From: Unio delphinus
Lineage: Eukaryota; Mollusca; Bivalvia; Unionida; Unionidae
Direction of reading: 5' to 3'
Length of the DNA: 64,000 bases
NCBI GenBank assembly: GCA_029339505.1
Contig: JAQISU010000032.1
Location: 6,440,001-6,504,000, forward strand
Made by a program: the position numbers and the translations under genes. This document shows, piece by piece, positions 62,005 through 64,000 of the stretch (the first letter of the stretch is position 1; each line of letters starts with the position of its first letter). Under the pieces are notes generated by a model, which had not been told where the DNA came from, ran no database searches, and worked only from the letters and a program-made list of their open reading frames with translations.

Positions 62005-64000
62005 CAGGGGTGCGCAACCTTTGGGCTATTGCCGGCCGCATAAAAAAAAATTACTTTTGCAACGGCCGCCAAAAATTTACACCTGAAAAACGAAACGGTC
62101 ACTATCAAAATTTACCTCTCGTAATAGTCAACGCGAGATAATAATGACATAATCATAATGTATTGTAGGCAAACACAGTGCTTAATTACAAACAAAAACA
62201 TTTCCATCGATATTCTCTTATATTTCTACTTTATTGAACATTGTCATGTAAACCTAACATCATGTCACACACGTACAGCATGAGTATATTTTTAAGTGGC
62301 ATTAGTACACTGAGAACACAATAATTGAATAAGTGATAAGCTGCTTCACTAACACTGTCCATGTAACTTAGCAGTCCAAAGTCCAGAAATTAGTGGCTGC
62401 CTTGCTCTTGGATGTTTGCCGAGAGTCGCGCAAAGTCCGGGCACTCGCTGGAGATCATCAGTCGTATTCCTGACGCCAGATTGGTGTCCACTAGTCGGGT
62501 TCGATATTTGTTCTTGAGATATTTCATTCGTGAAAATGACGCTTCGCACATGTAAGTGCTTCCAAACAGCACTAGAGTGTTTCTTGCTATTTCGCGAAGC
62601 TTGGGATACTCCACAGCTACTTTCCATGTCTCCAGTAGATCGTTTTTGTCCTCGAATTTCTTCACAAGCTGCGCGTTATTTTTTAGTTCGATCAGTTCCA
62701 TTTGGACATCCAACGGCGCACTCTCTGTCTCAACCAAATGTGGAGAAGCAACGAGTCTCATATTTTCTGAGATCTTGTCGAAATCCTGAAAACGTTCTGC
62801 GAATTCCAGCAACAGCGCTTCAAGGACGCCTGAAAAGGACGTAGCCGGAATTTCATCTTTTCTTATTTCATGGCTCTCGATTAGAGCGGTGAGTTGCGGG
62901 AAATGATAGAGATTGAGCTGTTGGATATGACTTTGTAGCAGACGACATTTGTCACAGAAATCCTGTACTCTTCTGTGCATGAGGCAAACTGTTGTTCCTT
63001 TGCCTTGCAGAGACTCGTTGAGGCAGTTGATATAAATTAACAAATCTACAAGGAAGGCTAGAGATGTTAAGAAGGCCTGGTTCTGCAGTGGGCAGTCCTT
63101 GTTTTTCGTGGCATAAAATTCCAGTATTTCTTTTCGTAGCAGCAGAACACGGCGCGATGTTTCTCCCTGAGACAACCAACGAACGCTGGTGTGGTACAGA
63201 ATATCTTCAGCCCACGAATCATTTGTGTGAAGAATTTGTATGAATTGGCGGTGGTGAAGAGCATTCGCGCGAATGAAAAGGATAATGCGATTCACATCCT
63301 TCAGAATGTTATCCAAATCAACAGATTTAGAACACAGCGCCTCCTGGTGAATAATGCAGTGCAGATTTATGAGCTGGTCATTACCGTGATCCTTCAACAC
63401 ATAATCGGAAAATCTAGCCACTAAGCCATTTTGCTTACCAACCATGGCAGGCACGACGTCTGTACAGATGCCTCGCAGGTTCTTCAGATCAACGTGCGAG
63501 TCGATGCAAGCTTTTTTAACTGCCAAAAATATGTCTTCTCCTCGAGTTTGAGTAACGAGTGTCTCCATGGAGAGCAGATCCTCGCACAATTCAAATGTTG
63601 GGGATAGGGAGCGAATGAATATGAATAGCTGCGCTGAATCTGAAATGTCCGTAGATTCATCAACAGCCAGTGCAAACAGGCTGTCCTCCTTGTTAATCTT
63701 TGCCTGCATGGAGAGCTTCAGCTGTTCGGCAATATTACTTTGACGGCGTTGCACGGTATCGCGCGACAGAGGAATCAAAGAATAATCCGTTTCCTAACCC
63801 GGATGAATGCACTTAACAACATCCATGATACAACTTTTCACGAGTTCCCCATCGGAATAAGGCTTTCCAGCGACACCGAGACGATAGGCCACTCGATAGG
63901 AAGCTTCACTGCGCTTATTCGTAGTCTTAACAAAAGCAGACATGACCGAGGTCTGTTGTCGAACATTCCTCTTTAGATTTTCCACGCAGATCTTCCTTGA
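62005..64000 (-). mobile_element. hAT transposon, truncated by the window edge
   Basis: The terminal repeat starts CAGGGGTGCGCAACC at 62005, a hAT-type end, and the transposase reads toward it from the right. The preceding 8 bases (CTCTACAT, 61997-62004) should be the target duplication; the partner lies beyond 64000. The last 385 bp between the transposase stop and the terminus are non-coding. Confidence 0.82.
62390..64000 (-). pseudogene. hAT transposase (GTF2IRD2/ZBED5-like) with one in-frame stop
   Basis: Numbered from the Met at 63778, the 462-residue frame has a DDE-type start (LAVDESTD, Asp40), CTDVVPAMVGK with Asp107, an LHCIIHQEAL Cys/His motif, and the C-terminal hAT dimerisation block (STYMCEASFSRMKYLKNKYR, 407-426) with Glu412. 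Upstream in the same frame, 63797-64000 encodes the matching N-terminal piece (SEASYRVAYRLGVAGKPYSDGE), separated only by a TAG at 63794-63796. The BED-finger end would lie outside the window. It acts on the terminal repeats of its own element. One nonsense codon in an otherwise open frame suggests recent inactivation, an assembly error or readthrough. Confidence 0.82.

Noticed and set aside
62530..62844. Plus-strand frames over the transposase region
   Set aside because: They are shadows of the minus-strand hAT transposase, which carries all the recognisable motifs.

Overview
The window looks like nuclear DNA of an invertebrate animal, most likely a mollusc and perhaps a bivalve. Genes have short GT-AG introns, TATA boxes and AATAAA signals. 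The DNA is AT-rich with many di-, tri- and tetranucleotide microsatellites. There are tRNA-derived SINEs of a type I associate with molluscs, an I/Nimb-like LINE with a gag-type ORF1, hAT elements and solo LTRs. The taxon is an inference; nothing here fixes a species.

Region 1 (1-3.5 kb) has no recognisable gene. It holds a diverged 0.6 kb duplication, a SINE fragment and trinucleotide repeats. Region 2 (3.5-23.2 kb) is the centrepiece: a head-to-tail array of six complete two-exon genes for a 195-residue Rho/Cdc42-like small GTPase. Each sits in a 3.0-3.9 kb unit with its own TATA promoter, a 214-219 bp phase-1 intron, a 3' UTR with two perfect hairpins, a poly(A) signal and a (CATA)n tract. 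The last two units share a 5'-truncated non-LTR retrotransposon insertion, so they derive from one another. The proteins keep the GTP-binding fold motifs but carry Ala at the Ras Gly12 position, have a shortened Rho insert and end in a basic tail with no CAAX cysteine.

Region 3 (24.5-25.4 kb) is a diverged pseudogene of the same family. Region 4 (25.4-43 kb) shows no gene and holds SINEs, three minisatellites (88, 35 and 28 bp periods) and microsatellites. Region 5 (43.0-44.2 kb) is a seventh intact family member, 199 residues, with the same intron position. It has normal Gly at position 12 but Glu in place of the catalytic Gln61, and also lacks a CAAX box. It lies between two diverged copies of a large segmental duplication (about 39.1-41.9 and 47.2-51.6 kb), with further pieces at 26.9, 46.0, 57.1 and 59.5-61.3 kb.

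Region 6 (45-64 kb) is dominated by mobile elements. There are two hAT-type MITEs with 8-bp target duplications, and an I/Nimb-like LINE that lost its reverse transcriptase and was split by a solo LTR. A second solo LTR of the same family, in opposite orientation, sits in a SINE tail. A degenerate Pro/Lys-rich coding remnant of unknown origin is cut by a hAT transposon, whose transposase is open except for one in-frame stop and runs off the right edge.

The most interesting biology is the lineage-expanded family of atypical, CAAX-less Rho-like GTPases, with substitutions at both classical hydrolysis positions among its members. Its function is unknown from sequence alone.
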